In this document: in pieces, positions 1 to 7,290 of the stretch
How the letters are laid out: each line of letters opens with the position of its first letter
Numbering within the stretch: position 1 is the first letter of the stretch
NCBI GenBank assembly: GCA_947177595.1
Contig: CAMWUZ010000034.1
Coordinates: 1 to 11,394, forward strand
Source: an uncultured Porphyromonadaceae bacterium
Lineage (GTDB): Bacteria > Bacteroidota > Bacteroidia > Bacteroidales > Muribaculaceae
Length of the DNA: 11,394 bases
Direction of reading: 5' to 3'
Program-made: the position numbers and the translations under genes
Notes under the pieces: model-generated
The model's input: only the letters and a program-made list of their open reading frames with translations
What the model was told of the DNA's origin: nothing
The model's database searches: none

Positions 1-401
1 CCCTTGTAGCCGAGCGAACGCGCTTTGATTGCCATAGGTAGAACACCGCGAATCGGAAGAACCGAACCGTCAAGTGACAGCTCTCCCATAATCATAAGTC
101 CTTCAAGCCTGTCTGACGGTATTTTCTCTGCGGCAGCGAGAATCCCCACAGCAATAGGTAGATCGTATGCCGCACCTTCCTTTTTTACGTCAGCGGGACT
201 GAGATTTATCACTACTCTATGGCGTGGAAACTCTGTTCCGCTCTGATTTATGGCACTGACCACCCTCTGATAGCTCTCTTTCACTGCTGCGTCAGGTAGT
301 CCCACCATTGTAAAACTGAACCCACGATCTACCACCGTTTCTATTGTCACTACAATAGCATCGATGCCTTGAACCGCCGCGCCGTATGTCTTTACCAACA
401 T
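1..401 (-). CDS. yifB: YifB/ComM-family Mg chelatase-like AAA ATPase, N-terminal part (runs off left edge)
   Basis: I translated the minus strand from an ATG at 399-401; 133 residues are visible before the window ends. The opening (MLVKTYGAAVQGID) and the later stretches VGLPDAAVKESYQRV, INLSPADVKKEGAAYDLP and IMGELSLDGSVLPIRGVLP are the hallmark N-terminal ChlI-like domain of the YifB/ComM family. The Walker A/B AAA core and C-terminal domain would lie beyond the left edge. In naturally competent bacteria ComM is a hexameric helicase that drives branch migration during integration of incoming DNA; the role in Bacteroidota is not established. The gene starts 17 bp after the stop of the lipoprotein gene with no clear Shine-Dalgarno, which is common in this phylum. 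The family call is secure. Whether the full gene is intact cannot be seen. Confidence 0.93.
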   Translation of the reverse strand, partial: MLVKTYGAAVQGIDAIVVTIETVVDRGFSFTMVGLPDAAVKESYQRVVSAINQSGTEFPRHRVVINLSPADVKKEGAAYDLPIAVGILAAAEKIPSDRLEGLMIMGELSLDGSVLPIRGVLPMAIKARSLGYK

Positions 402-418
402 TTTTTAGTGCCGATTTA

Positions 419-1438
419 TTATTTCACGATTTTTTCACGCACAAACCGCTCTGCAACTGAAATTGACGAACCTCTATGCTGCTGATTTCCTACCGAGTCA
501 ACAATAATAAAGAAGGGTATTCTTGCTATTGACAGACGGCGGAAAGGAGGAGCGGCTACGTTACCCGGTTTCCATACCTGACTCCACGTGGCGCTATCCT
601 TTTCTGTGACGCGTTTCCATGTAGTGCTGTCAGGCGAAGTGTTTACCTCAAGTACCGCGAGCCGCTTGTCTGAGTAATCGTTGCGCAACGAGCGAAGTTT
701 AGGTAAGATAGAATCGCGTGAAATTTTATCATCGCCGGTAAATGCTATTAGAGTAGCGGAATGGCGGTAGGGAGTGTAGCGGACAACAGAATCGTTGCGA
801 CCGATGAGAGTCATGGAAGAAACGCTCTCGCGTGACTCTGTTGTGAGCTGTCCCGCAAGAACATCATGATAATTGGCGAGAAGACTTGTCGGTCTTGCAT
901 CAGCAGAGATAATGCCTAAGAGTGAGTCAGCGGCAATTTCATTGTCCGCGGCTCTGAATTGGGTTATTACCGCTACAGTAGCCGCCATCGATTTGCGGTT
1001 TCTCTCAACAAAATCTTTCACCGCCGCATTTATGCGTACAGGGTTGCCGGATGAGATGACCTCGGCGTTAGCGTTAAGAAATCTGGCATACAGCTCGTTA
1101 ACCTTATCGCCTTTCATCCTTACTTCAAACGGTTTTGCCGGGTTGATTTTGCAGTGAATATCAGCTCCGTCACGAACCGTTAGCTGAACCAATGGCGCTC
1201 CACCGCTTACACTCAGAAATGCGACTGCAGGAGCAGGAGCCGATCCGGTCAGAGTGAAATTGCCGTTTTCGGAATGTGTACTCAACCGGGTATAGGAACC
1301 GTTGTTGCAATATAGCAGTTCCACAATGCTGCTTCCCGCACCCTCAATAGTGCCGCTCACACTGAATGAATCACTTTTACCGCAACCGGTAGCTATGATT
1401 CCCGCAAATAATACAAGTATATGATAAAATAATTTCAT
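419..1438 (-). CDS. DUF4369 lipoprotein with degenerate thioredoxin-like domain
   Basis: The 339-residue product begins with a lipoprotein signal (hydrophobic stretch 5-17, lipobox ATGC, lipid-modified Cys19), so it should sit in the envelope facing the periplasm. Residues about 24-120 match the DUF4369 beta-rich domain (start FSVSGTIEGAGSS, end near GDKVNELYARF). Residues about 226-339 look like the thioredoxin-like domain that often follows DUF4369 in Bacteroidota: a core strand (ATLIAFTG), then a helix, and a probable cis-proline in RIPFF at Pro308. The usual WCxxC motif after the first strand is replaced by GDDKIS (235-240), with no cysteine there, so thiol-disulfide activity is unlikely. 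The only Cys residues after Cys19 are in the DUF4369 part. It lies 87 bp downstream of the DUF4294 gene and 17 bp before yifB. Domain calls are from motif recognition; substrate or partner is unknown. Confidence 0.8.
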   Translation of the reverse strand: MKLFYHILVLFAGIIATGCGKSDSFSVSGTIEGAGSSIVELLYCNNGSYTRLSTHSENGNFTLTGSAPAPAVAFLSVSGGAPLVQLTVRDGADIHCKINPAKPFEVRMKGDKVNELYARFLNANAEVISSGNPVRINAAVKDFVERNRKSMAATVAVITQFRAADNEIAADSLLGIISADARPTSLLANYHDVLAGQLTTESRESVSSMTLIGRNDSVVRYTPYRHSATLIAFTGDDKISRDSILPKLRSLRNDYSDKRLAVLEVNTSPDSTTWKRVTEKDSATWSQVWKPGNVAAPPFRRLSIARIPFFIIVDSVGNQQHRGSSISVAERFVREKIVK

Positions 1439-1458
1439 GCCAATGCGTGTAAGTCACG

Positions 1459-1466
1459 CAAAAATA
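1459..1466 (-). promoter_or_regulatory. Possible Bacteroidota -7 box upstream of the lipoprotein gene
   Basis: On the minus strand this reads TATTTTTG, fitting the TAnnTTTG -7 consensus of Bacteroides-type sigma factors, about 20 bp before the ATG at 1438. No convincing -33 TTG lies 19-21 bp upstream, so this is a weak call. The 87-bp gap (1439-1525) in a tightly packed neighbourhood supports a local promoter. Confidence 0.35.
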
Positions 1467-1525
1467 GCAAAAAATAGCTGTTTGAGCGGCTAAGTGGCTC
1501 TCAAATTTTAGATTACGGGCAAACT

Positions 1526-2179
1526 TTACAGCATACCTAATTCCACTCCTACCGCTACCCGTTCGATTATTCCGTCCTTTCGGTCTTTGTCCGGCTTATA
1601 GTCTCCTTTCAGATTCACACCGAAGAAGCGTCCGAATGTCTGCCAGAATCCGGCACGGAATGATCCGAGAAATGCTTTGATAATGCTGTAACTGCTCTGG
1701 TCGGTCTCACGCTTGATGAGCTTGATGAGCAATTGTGCCTGCGACTTGCTGAATTTTTTCAGCACGGGTTTATACTGTTTGAAAATTTCTCCCTCCATTT
1801 TCTTAAGGTACTCTTCCCGCTCTTTCTGTGTGGGAAAGGTCTCGATATATTCATAAGTTTCTATGAGAGTGGCGCAGATGAGTTTTGCGTATGGAAGAGT
1901 TTTTTTGACATCACGCACTGTTTTCCAGTAAAATTCCTCCTCTTTTTTGTTCTTGAACTTCATCGGAGGAAAGACAGTGACAGTGTTGAGCACGTTCATC
2001 TTGACAGTGTCACCATCTACGACTGTATAATAATAGCCTCTTATACCTTTGACCCTGGCATCGGGCAGATCTACACTGCCGCCGTCTGCCAACTGCACCT
2101 GCTCGGGTGTCTGCGCACTTGCAGTTGCGGCGCATATAACCGCTGTGAAAATAATGATATGTCTGAGGAGTTGTGTCAT
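1526..2179 (-). CDS. DUF4294 family secreted protein
   Basis: I chose the ATG at 2177-2179 (217 residues). From there the N-terminus is a well-formed signal peptide (MTQLLRHIIIFTAVICAA, cleavage likely after ATASA, before Gln23). An in-frame GTG at 2197 that overlaps the nadB stop would add six residues and is the alternative start. The mature part carries the signature of the Bacteroidota family DUF4294: EEFYWKTVRDVKKTLPYAKL, then a charged helical region, then LIKLIKRETDQSSYSIIKAF and FWQTFGRFFGVNLKGDY. No catalytic motif is evident and no function is known for the family. Export to the periplasm or beyond is inferred from the signal peptide. It starts 14 bp after nadB and is probably co-transcribed with it. 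The family identity is confident, the biological role is not. Confidence 0.85.
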   Translation of the reverse strand: MTQLLRHIIIFTAVICAATASAQTPEQVQLADGGSVDLPDARVKGIRGYYYTVVDGDTVKMNVLNTVTVFPPMKFKNKKEEEFYWKTVRDVKKTLPYAKLICATLIETYEYIETFPTQKEREEYLKKMEGEIFKQYKPVLKKFSKSQAQLLIKLIKRETDQSSYSIIKAFLGSFRAGFWQTFGRFFGVNLKGDYKPDKDRKDGIIERVAVGVELGML

Positions 2180-2193
2180 ATCATTATAACGTA

Positions 2194-3783
2194 TCACACA
2201 CCGTTTTGATTGCGTGACGGTGCCGGAGGGTAGTCAACAGTGTAGTGCAGTCCGCGTGATTCTTTACGCTCTTTAGCCTGACGCATAATGAGATAGCCTA
2301 CATTGATGATGTTTCGTAGCTCACATATTTCTCTGGATGCTTTCGAGCGTTTGAAGAGCTCTTCGGTCTCTTCATAGAGAATGTCCAGACGATTCCACGC
2401 ACGGTCAAGGCGCAGATTGCTGCGCACAATGCCTACATATGCGCTCATTATCTGTCCCACCTCCTTGATACTTTGGGTAATCAGCACCATCTCCTCAGGA
2501 CTTCCGGTGCCTTCATCGTTCCAGTCGGGCACATCTGAGCGCAGATCATAGTGGGTGATTGCTTCCGAGGCATGAGCTGCTGCTGCATCGGCATAAACCA
2601 CGGCTTCAATCAGAGAATTTGATGCAAGACGGTTACCTCCGTGCAGCCCGGTGCATGAACACTCGCCTATGGCATACAGGCGCTTGATTGATGATTCGCC
2701 ATTTGAGTCAACCGCAATGCCGCCACATAGATAGTGTGCCGCAGGAGCAACTGGAATATAGTCTTTGGTTATGTCAATCCCGAGAGAAAGACACTTTGCA
2801 TATATGTTGGGAAAATGTCGTTTTGTCTCTTCCGGGTCTTTGTGAGTAACATCAAGATATACGTGGTCATCGCCGTGCAGTTTCATCTCACTGTCAATCG
2901 CACGTGCAACAATATCACGCGGAGCAAGCGACAGGCGCGGGTCATATTTGTGCATGAACTCCTCGCCGCGCATATTTCGGAGCACCGCACCGTAGCCGCG
3001 CATAGCCTCTGTAATAAGAAACGAGGGTCGGTCACCCGGATGATAAAGCGCGGTGGGGTGGAACTGGATAAACTCCATATCCGTCACAGTGCCTTTGGCT
3101 CTATACACCATAGCGATTCCGTCGCCGGTAGCCACAAGAGGATTTGTCGTTGTGGTATAAACGGCTCCCACTCCTCCGGTGGCGATTATGGTGACGCGAG
3201 ACAGAAATTTATCAACCTTTCCGCTTTTTTCGTCAAGAATATATGCTCCGAAGCAGGTAATATCTTTTGTGCGTCGGGTAACAATTTTGCCGAGGTGGTG
3301 CTGAGTGATTATCTCAATCGCGAAATGATGTTCAAAAATGTCGATATCAGGATTTTCGCGTACTTTGGCTATAAGGCTGTCCTGAATTTCAAAGCCGGTG
3401 TTGTCGGCATGGTGGAGAATTCTGAATTCCGAGTGTCCCCCCTCGCGGTGCAGGTCGAAGTTTCCGTCCTCCTTACGGTCAAAATCCACGCCCCATTCCA
3501 CAAGCTGGTTTATCTGTCGCGGAGCACCTTTGACCACTTTTTCCACCGCCTCCGGCTTGCTCAGCCAGTCACCGGCAATTATAGTGTCGGAAATATGTTT
3601 GTCGAAATCGTCAACCGATAAGTCGGTCACCGAGGCGACTCCACCCTGAGCCAGTGCTGTATTGGCTTCGTCAAGAGTAGTTTTGCAGATAAGAGCCACT
3701 TTCCCGGTTCCGGCAACCTTGAGTGCGAAACTCATGCCCGCTATTCCGGAACCTATCACCAGATAATCATATTGGCGTGTCAT
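2194..3783 (-). CDS. nadB: L-aspartate oxidase
   Basis: This 529-residue flavoprotein oxidises L-aspartate to iminoaspartate, the first step of de novo NAD synthesis, feeding quinolinate synthase (NadA). It belongs to the succinate dehydrogenase/fumarate reductase flavoprotein family. The FAD-binding motif GSGIAG is at 11-16 and the loop NTALAQGGVA at 41-50. The catalytic and substrate-binding residues line up with those of E. coli NadB: HPT (His242), APRD (Arg289), AAHY (His350) and GNRLASNSLIEA (Arg385). GGIAVD and LYAIGECSCTGLHGG mark the rest of the capping and FAD regions. Length is typical. The ATG at 3781-3783 is right at the FAD strand, as expected. It follows the MATE gene by 43 bp, with a -7-like box in that gap, and precedes the DUF4294 gene by 14 bp. 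nadA and nadC are not in the window. Confidence 0.97.
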   Translation of the reverse strand: MTRQYDYLVIGSGIAGMSFALKVAGTGKVALICKTTLDEANTALAQGGVASVTDLSVDDFDKHISDTIIAGDWLSKPEAVEKVVKGAPRQINQLVEWGVDFDRKEDGNFDLHREGGHSEFRILHHADNTGFEIQDSLIAKVRENPDIDIFEHHFAIEIITQHHLGKIVTRRTKDITCFGAYILDEKSGKVDKFLSRVTIIATGGVGAVYTTTTNPLVATGDGIAMVYRAKGTVTDMEFIQFHPTALYHPGDRPSFLITEAMRGYGAVLRNMRGEEFMHKYDPRLSLAPRDIVARAIDSEMKLHGDDHVYLDVTHKDPEETKRHFPNIYAKCLSLGIDITKDYIPVAPAAHYLCGGIAVDSNGESSIKRLYAIGECSCTGLHGGNRLASNSLIEAVVYADAAAAHASEAITHYDLRSDVPDWNDEGTGSPEEMVLITQSIKEVGQIMSAYVGIVRSNLRLDRAWNRLDILYEETEELFKRSKASREICELRNIINVGYLIMRQAKERKESRGLHYTVDYPPAPSRNQNGV

Positions 3784-3812
3784 ATACTTGACTATTGGTT
3801 AATTGTTGGGCG

Positions 3813-3820
3813 CAAAGTTA
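3813..3820 (-). promoter_or_regulatory. Putative -7 box for nadB
   Basis: The minus strand reads TAACTTTG, an exact TAnnTTTG match, about 29 bp before the nadB start in the 43-bp gap after the MATE gene. No TTG lies at the usual -33 distance, so only half of the promoter is supported. Read-through from upstream may also express nadB. Confidence 0.4.
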
Positions 3821-3826
3821 CAAAAA

Positions 3827-5167
3827 TCATCGGGGTTTTCGGGTGGTGCGCATGAAATAGTAGAAGAAGAGGGCGGCGGCGATGAAAAGTGAAATGGAGA
3901 AGCTGAGAATGATTCCGTAAGTGCCGAGTCCGCAGGGAAATCCGAGGAGCCAGGTTGCCGGTAGTCCGATGATTACGTAACTGATGAAGGCAATCCACAG
4001 CATCGGCATTACATTCGAGGTGCCGCGCAACGCGTTGGCAAAATTTATTTGCGTGGCATCGCCGAACTGATATATTACCAGCGGTACAATCATCGACAGG
4101 GCAAGGGAGATAACCTCCGGATCATGGGTAAACTGGTGAATTATCTGCGGACCGAGGAATATGAAAATGCAGGAGGCTGTTGCGGCGAGTGTGAGCAGAA
4201 TCCGGTAGCCGGCAAACGCGAGCCGGCGCATCTCAGCTCTGTCGCCGAGTCCGGCGGCGTTACTTACCAGCACGGCTTCTGCGGCGGCGACACTATAATA
4301 AACGCAAAATCCGAGAGTGCCGGTAATGATTATAACCTGAAATGCGGCGAGAGGGATAGCCCCAAGCCAACCTGCCATAACTGCCGCCGCAGTGAAAGAC
4401 CCGCTCTCAAAGGTCATTTGCAGAGCAACGGGCACAGATGTGCGCCCGATTAAACCGAGTGTGCGCCGGTTTATGCGCGCGGCAGCGAAGCCGGTGCGGT
4501 ATTCGCGATATTCGCGGCGCAGAATCATCACCCCGATAATGGCAAGCGGGCAAAGCACTCTTGCAACGAGAGTTGAAATTCCCGCACCGTTAAGACCGAG
4601 TTCCGGACATCCCCAGTTACCGTATATCAGAAGCCAGTTTCCAAAAATGTTGATACCGTTCGCGGCAAGAATAATCCACATGGGCATCTTGGTGCGGTTG
4701 ATTGCATAAGCCCACTGTGCGAATACATTAAACAGTGCCACCGGAATAAGTCCCGCAAGATAAATTAGAAAATACGGACGGATGAGCGGCAGAAGCTCCT
4801 CCGGCTGACCGAGATTGTGCAGATTTATATATACCGCGGTCATTATGGCGGTGAGCAGCATGGCGAAGAGTATGTTGATAACCACTCCGTTGCGCAACGT
4901 GTTGCCTATCGCATCCAACCGCTTTTGAGAAAAAAGCGCTCCTATCAAAGGAGTCAGCCCGTAAGTGAATCCGACACAAGCAAAAATGCACACGTTGAAC
5001 AGATTGTTGACAAATGATGCGCTCGCAAGAGCCTCGGTGGAGTATAATCCGACCATCTTTGTATCGGCAAATCCCACGATAATCATACCGAGCTGCCCTA
5101 TGAGTATAGGGAGCCCGAGTTTGACAATCGCCAGTGTGCGGCTTGGTTTACGCTCAGTCTGAGCCAC
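3827..5167 (-). CDS. MATE family efflux transporter (NorM-like)
   Basis: The 446-residue protein is almost wholly hydrophobic, with about 12 membrane helices in two halves. It has the typical MATE opening (LAIVKLGLPILIGQLGMIIVGFADTK, about 12-37), in which the membrane protein starts immediately and the first helix carries the conserved GFADT. Other family landmarks are the helix 7 region (SVPVALQMTFESGSFTAAAVMAGWLG) and the QFGDATQINFANALRGT stretch. MATE proteins export cationic drugs or metabolites in exchange for Na+ or H+ at the inner membrane; the substrate here cannot be told. The start is a GTG at 5165-5167, since the next in-frame ATG (codon 28) would cut into helix 1; an AGGAG lies 13 nt upstream, inside the end of panB. 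The gap to panB is only 4 bp, so the two are very likely co-transcribed. Confidence 0.93.
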   Translation of the reverse strand: MAQTERKPSRTLAIVKLGLPILIGQLGMIIVGFADTKMVGLYSTEALASASFVNNLFNVCIFACVGFTYGLTPLIGALFSQKRLDAIGNTLRNGVVINILFAMLLTAIMTAVYINLHNLGQPEELLPLIRPYFLIYLAGLIPVALFNVFAQWAYAINRTKMPMWIILAANGINIFGNWLLIYGNWGCPELGLNGAGISTLVARVLCPLAIIGVMILRREYREYRTGFAAARINRRTLGLIGRTSVPVALQMTFESGSFTAAAVMAGWLGAIPLAAFQVIIITGTLGFCVYYSVAAAEAVLVSNAAGLGDRAEMRRLAFAGYRILLTLAATASCIFIFLGPQIIHQFTHDPEVISLALSMIVPLVIYQFGDATQINFANALRGTSNVMPMLWIAFISYVIIGLPATWLLGFPCGLGTYGIILSFSISLFIAAALFFYYFMRTTRKPR

Positions 5168-5171
5168 AGGA

Positions 5172-5990
5172 TCAGTATTGCTCCTGCGCGTTGGGGAAGT
5201 CGCTGCTTTTCACGTCGGCAACATATTTGCCGAGACCATCGGTTATCACAGTAGCGAGATCAGCATAGCGGCGAAGGAATTTGGGCGAGAAGCCGTTATT
5301 CATGCCCATCATATCCTGGAATACAAGTATCTGACCGTCCACGCCGTTACCGGCACCTATGCCGATCACCGGGCAGCTGACCTTTGATGCCACCTCTGCC
5401 GCGAGTGTGGCAGGCACTTTTTCAAGAACGATCGCGAAGCATCCTAATTCGTCAAGCATCTTGGCATCCTCCATAAGTTTCTTAGCCTCCGCTTTCTCTT
5501 TTGCGCGCACATTGTAGGTGCCGAATTTGTTGATGCTCTGCGGAGTGAGTCCGAGGTGACCCATCACCGGGATTCCGGCGGTGAGAATACGCTCGATGCT
5601 TTCGCGAATCTCCGAACCACCTTCAAGTTTCACCGCCTCTGCGTTAGCCTCTTTCATGACGCGCACCGCGCTTGCCAACGCTTCTTTCGAGTTACCCTGG
5701 TATGTGCCGAAAGGCAGGTCAACAACCACTAACGCTCTTTTCACACCTTTTGTCACGCCCTTGGCGTAGGTAATCATCTCATCAAGAGTGATTGGCAGGG
5801 TGGTTAGGTTACCAACCATGACATTCGACGCGCTGTCACCAACAAGAATAAGATCCATACCGGCACCGTCAACAAGGGTGGCGGTAGTGTAGTCATATGC
5901 GGTGAGACAAGCTATCTTTTCGCCGTTTTCCTTCATTTCACGTAGGCGGCGGGTAGTTACTTTCGGTTTTGATTCGGTATATGTTGACAT
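5172..5990 (-). CDS. panB: 3-methyl-2-oxobutanoate hydroxymethyltransferase
   Basis: PanB transfers a hydroxymethyl group from 5,10-methylene-tetrahydrofolate to alpha-ketoisovalerate to give ketopantoate, the first committed step of pantothenate and coenzyme A synthesis in the cytosol. The 272 residues match the family length. The metal ligands of the TIM-barrel fold are visible in VGDS (Asp52), VVDLPF (Asp91) and KLEGG (Glu123), and the catalytic glutamate in FAIVLEKVP (Glu190). GHLGLTPQSINKFG and VIGIGAGNGVDGQILVFQDM are further signatures. The ATG at 5988-5990 gives the usual short N-terminal arm. A good promoter pair sits just upstream, partly inside the sirtuin gene. The MATE gene follows after 4 bp. 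panC and panD are not in the window. Confidence 0.97.
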   Translation of the reverse strand: MSTYTESKPKVTTRRLREMKENGEKIACLTAYDYTTATLVDGAGMDLILVGDSASNVMVGNLTTLPITLDEMITYAKGVTKGVKRALVVVDLPFGTYQGNSKEALASAVRVMKEANAEAVKLEGGSEIRESIERILTAGIPVMGHLGLTPQSINKFGTYNVRAKEKAEAKKLMEDAKMLDELGCFAIVLEKVPATLAAEVASKVSCPVIGIGAGNGVDGQILVFQDMMGMNNGFSPKFLRRYADLATVITDGLGKYVADVKSSDFPNAQEQY

Positions 5991-6013
5991 ACTGTTTTAG
6001 TTTTTTGACGCGA

Positions 6014-6044
6014 CAAAATTACTATACATTACCGACTCCGCAAA
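6014..6044 (-). promoter_or_regulatory. Putative panB promoter (-33 TTTG, -7 TAATTTTG)
   Basis: On the minus strand TTTG (6041-6044) is followed after 19 bp by TAATTTTG (6014-6021), matching the Bacteroides-type -33/-7 consensus and spacing. The -33 box lies inside the 3' end of the sirtuin gene. Transcription would start some 20 nt before the panB ATG, which suggests that panB-MATE forms its own unit within the longer gene run. Confidence 0.6.
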
Positions 6045-6739
6045 TTTTTAAGAAGAATGTCGGTGAGTTCGGCAACTCCTTCGGACGCACCTTTGCGTAT
6101 CACTTCCACATTCGAGTCTACAGCCGCCGGGTTGGGGTCGATATAATAGACGGGTACGCCGGGGCGCACGTAGTGCAGGAGCGATGCGGCGGGATACACG
6201 ACCAGAGATGTGCCGATAACCACGAAAATGTCAGCTTCGTGCGCCCACTCGATCGCTCGCTCGATATTTGGCACAGCTTCCTGAAAGAAAACGATGTGCG
6301 GGCGCAGGTGATTGCCCTCTGCATCGGTGCTTTCCGGTGTTGTGTCGAGATGCTCTTCGTCGAGAGTGTAAATGAGGTCGGGATTTTCAATGGCGCGCAC
6401 TTTCATCAGCTCGCCGTGGAGATGGAGCACTTTCGAGCTGCCGGCGCGTTCGTGCAGGTCATCGACATTCTGGGTGATGATATACACGTCAAAATATTTT
6501 TCGAGTTCCTTCAGCGCAAGGTGTCCCTGATTGGGCTGAGCCTTGAGCAGGTCACGGCGGCGCGCGTTGTAAAACTGATGCACCAGTGCCGGATTTCTGG
6601 CGAAGCCGTCGGCACTAGCCACATCCATTACATTATGGTTTTCCCACAGTCCTCCGGAATCGCGGAATGTGCTGATACCGCTCTCGGCGCTCATTCCCGC
6701 GCCGGTGGATATCACGAGCTTAGGTTTTCTGCTTTCCAT
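6029..6739 (-). CDS. cobB: NAD-dependent protein deacylase, sirtuin class III type, lacking zinc cysteines
   Basis: Sirtuins remove acyl groups from lysines, using NAD and yielding nicotinamide and O-acyl-ADP-ribose. The 236-residue protein shows GAGMSAESGISTFRDSGGLW (13-32, NAD site), TQNVDDLHERAG (89-100), the catalytic histidine in HLHGEL (His108) and VVIGTSLVVYPAASL (173-187). Tyr57 and Arg60 in FYNARR form the YxxR pair that marks CobB/SIRT5-type enzymes able to remove succinyl and malonyl groups. The two CxxC pairs of the structural zinc site, expected between about 115 and 145, are absent: the protein has no cysteine at all. From memory, Bacteroides relatives share this loss, so the gene is probably functional. 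It lies 8 bp after rsmD, 38 bp before panB. The family call is secure; acyl preference is inferred. Confidence 0.93.
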   Translation of the reverse strand: MESRKPKLVISTGAGMSAESGISTFRDSGGLWENHNVMDVASADGFARNPALVHQFYNARRRDLLKAQPNQGHLALKELEKYFDVYIITQNVDDLHERAGSSKVLHLHGELMKVRAIENPDLIYTLDEEHLDTTPESTDAEGNHLRPHIVFFQEAVPNIERAIEWAHEADIFVVIGTSLVVYPAASLLHYVRPGVPVYYIDPNPAAVDSNVEVIRKGASEGVAELTDILLKNLRSR

Positions 6740-6747
6740 AACTATAT

Positions 6748-7290
6748 TTACTCTTCGGGTATTCTGAAAATAGAAAAATTCACGCTGCCATACTCCCTGT
6801 GCTGAATGAAATGCGGCAGTGATGAGAAATCGTGCCGCCTGGAATGCTCCACCACTATAAGAGTGCCCGGCTTGAGCATATCGCTGCCGAGAATCTTGCC
6901 GGGAATCTCGGCGAACCCGGGCATATCGTATGGGGGATCGGCGAAGATGAAGTCAAATTTCGCGGTGGTGGATGCGATATAGCGCAGGGCATCGCCGCGC
7001 ACCAGGCGCAGATTATCCACATTGAGCAGCTTCGCGACTTTGGCGATGAAATTGTATTGTGTGGATGCTTTTTCCACAGCTGTGACCGATTCGGCTCCGC
7101 GGCTCAGCAGCTCCAGGGTGATCGCTCCTGTGCCGGCGAAGAGGTCGAGAGCGTCAATACCCTCTATGTCGATGAGGTTTTCAATGACGTTGAAGATATT
7201 CTCGCGTGCAAAATCGGTGGTAGGTCTCGCGGTTATGTTGTTGGGAACGTCAAAGCGGCGTCGCCCGAATTTACCTCTTATTATTCGCAT
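6748..7290 (-). CDS. rsmD: 16S rRNA (guanine(966)-N(2))-methyltransferase RsmD
   Basis: This cytosolic enzyme uses S-adenosylmethionine to methylate G966 (E. coli numbering) of 16S rRNA in the small subunit. The 180 residues match the family in length and order: MRIIRGKFGRRRF at the start, RPTTDFARENIFN (22-34), the SAM-binding motif DLFAGTG (49-55), the acidic strand end AVEK (Glu73) and the catalytic motif ADPPY (117-121) of N2-guanine methyltransferases. The start codon overlaps the end of the DUF3822 gene by 10 bp, so translation is probably coupled, and the sirtuin follows after 8 bp. Nothing looks degraded. Confidence 0.96.
   Translation of the reverse strand: MRIIRGKFGRRRFDVPNNITARPTTDFARENIFNVIENLIDIEGIDALDLFAGTGAITLELLSRGAESVTAVEKASTQYNFIAKVAKLLNVDNLRLVRGDALRYIASTTAKFDFIFADPPYDMPGFAEIPGKILGSDMLKPGTLIVVEHSRRHDFSSLPHFIQHREYGSVNFSIFRIPEE

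Noticed and set aside
1481..1505. Inverted repeat TTTGAG...CTCAAA between the DUF4294 and lipoprotein genes as a terminator
   Set aside because: Only six paired bases with a 13-nt loop and the T-rich run starts several bases later, too weak to call.
1706..1728. Short tandem repeat CTTGATGAG x2
   Set aside because: Encodes the KLIKLI stretch of the DUF4294 motif and is explained by protein sequence.
2180..2197. GTG start at 2197 for the DUF4294 gene
   Set aside because: The added residues precede a complete signal peptide beginning at the ATG at 2179; kept only as an alternative.
2734..3621. Long plus-strand open frame opposite nadB
   Set aside because: Shadow frame: the minus strand encodes a full, well-conserved NadB, and the plus-strand product has no recognisable features.
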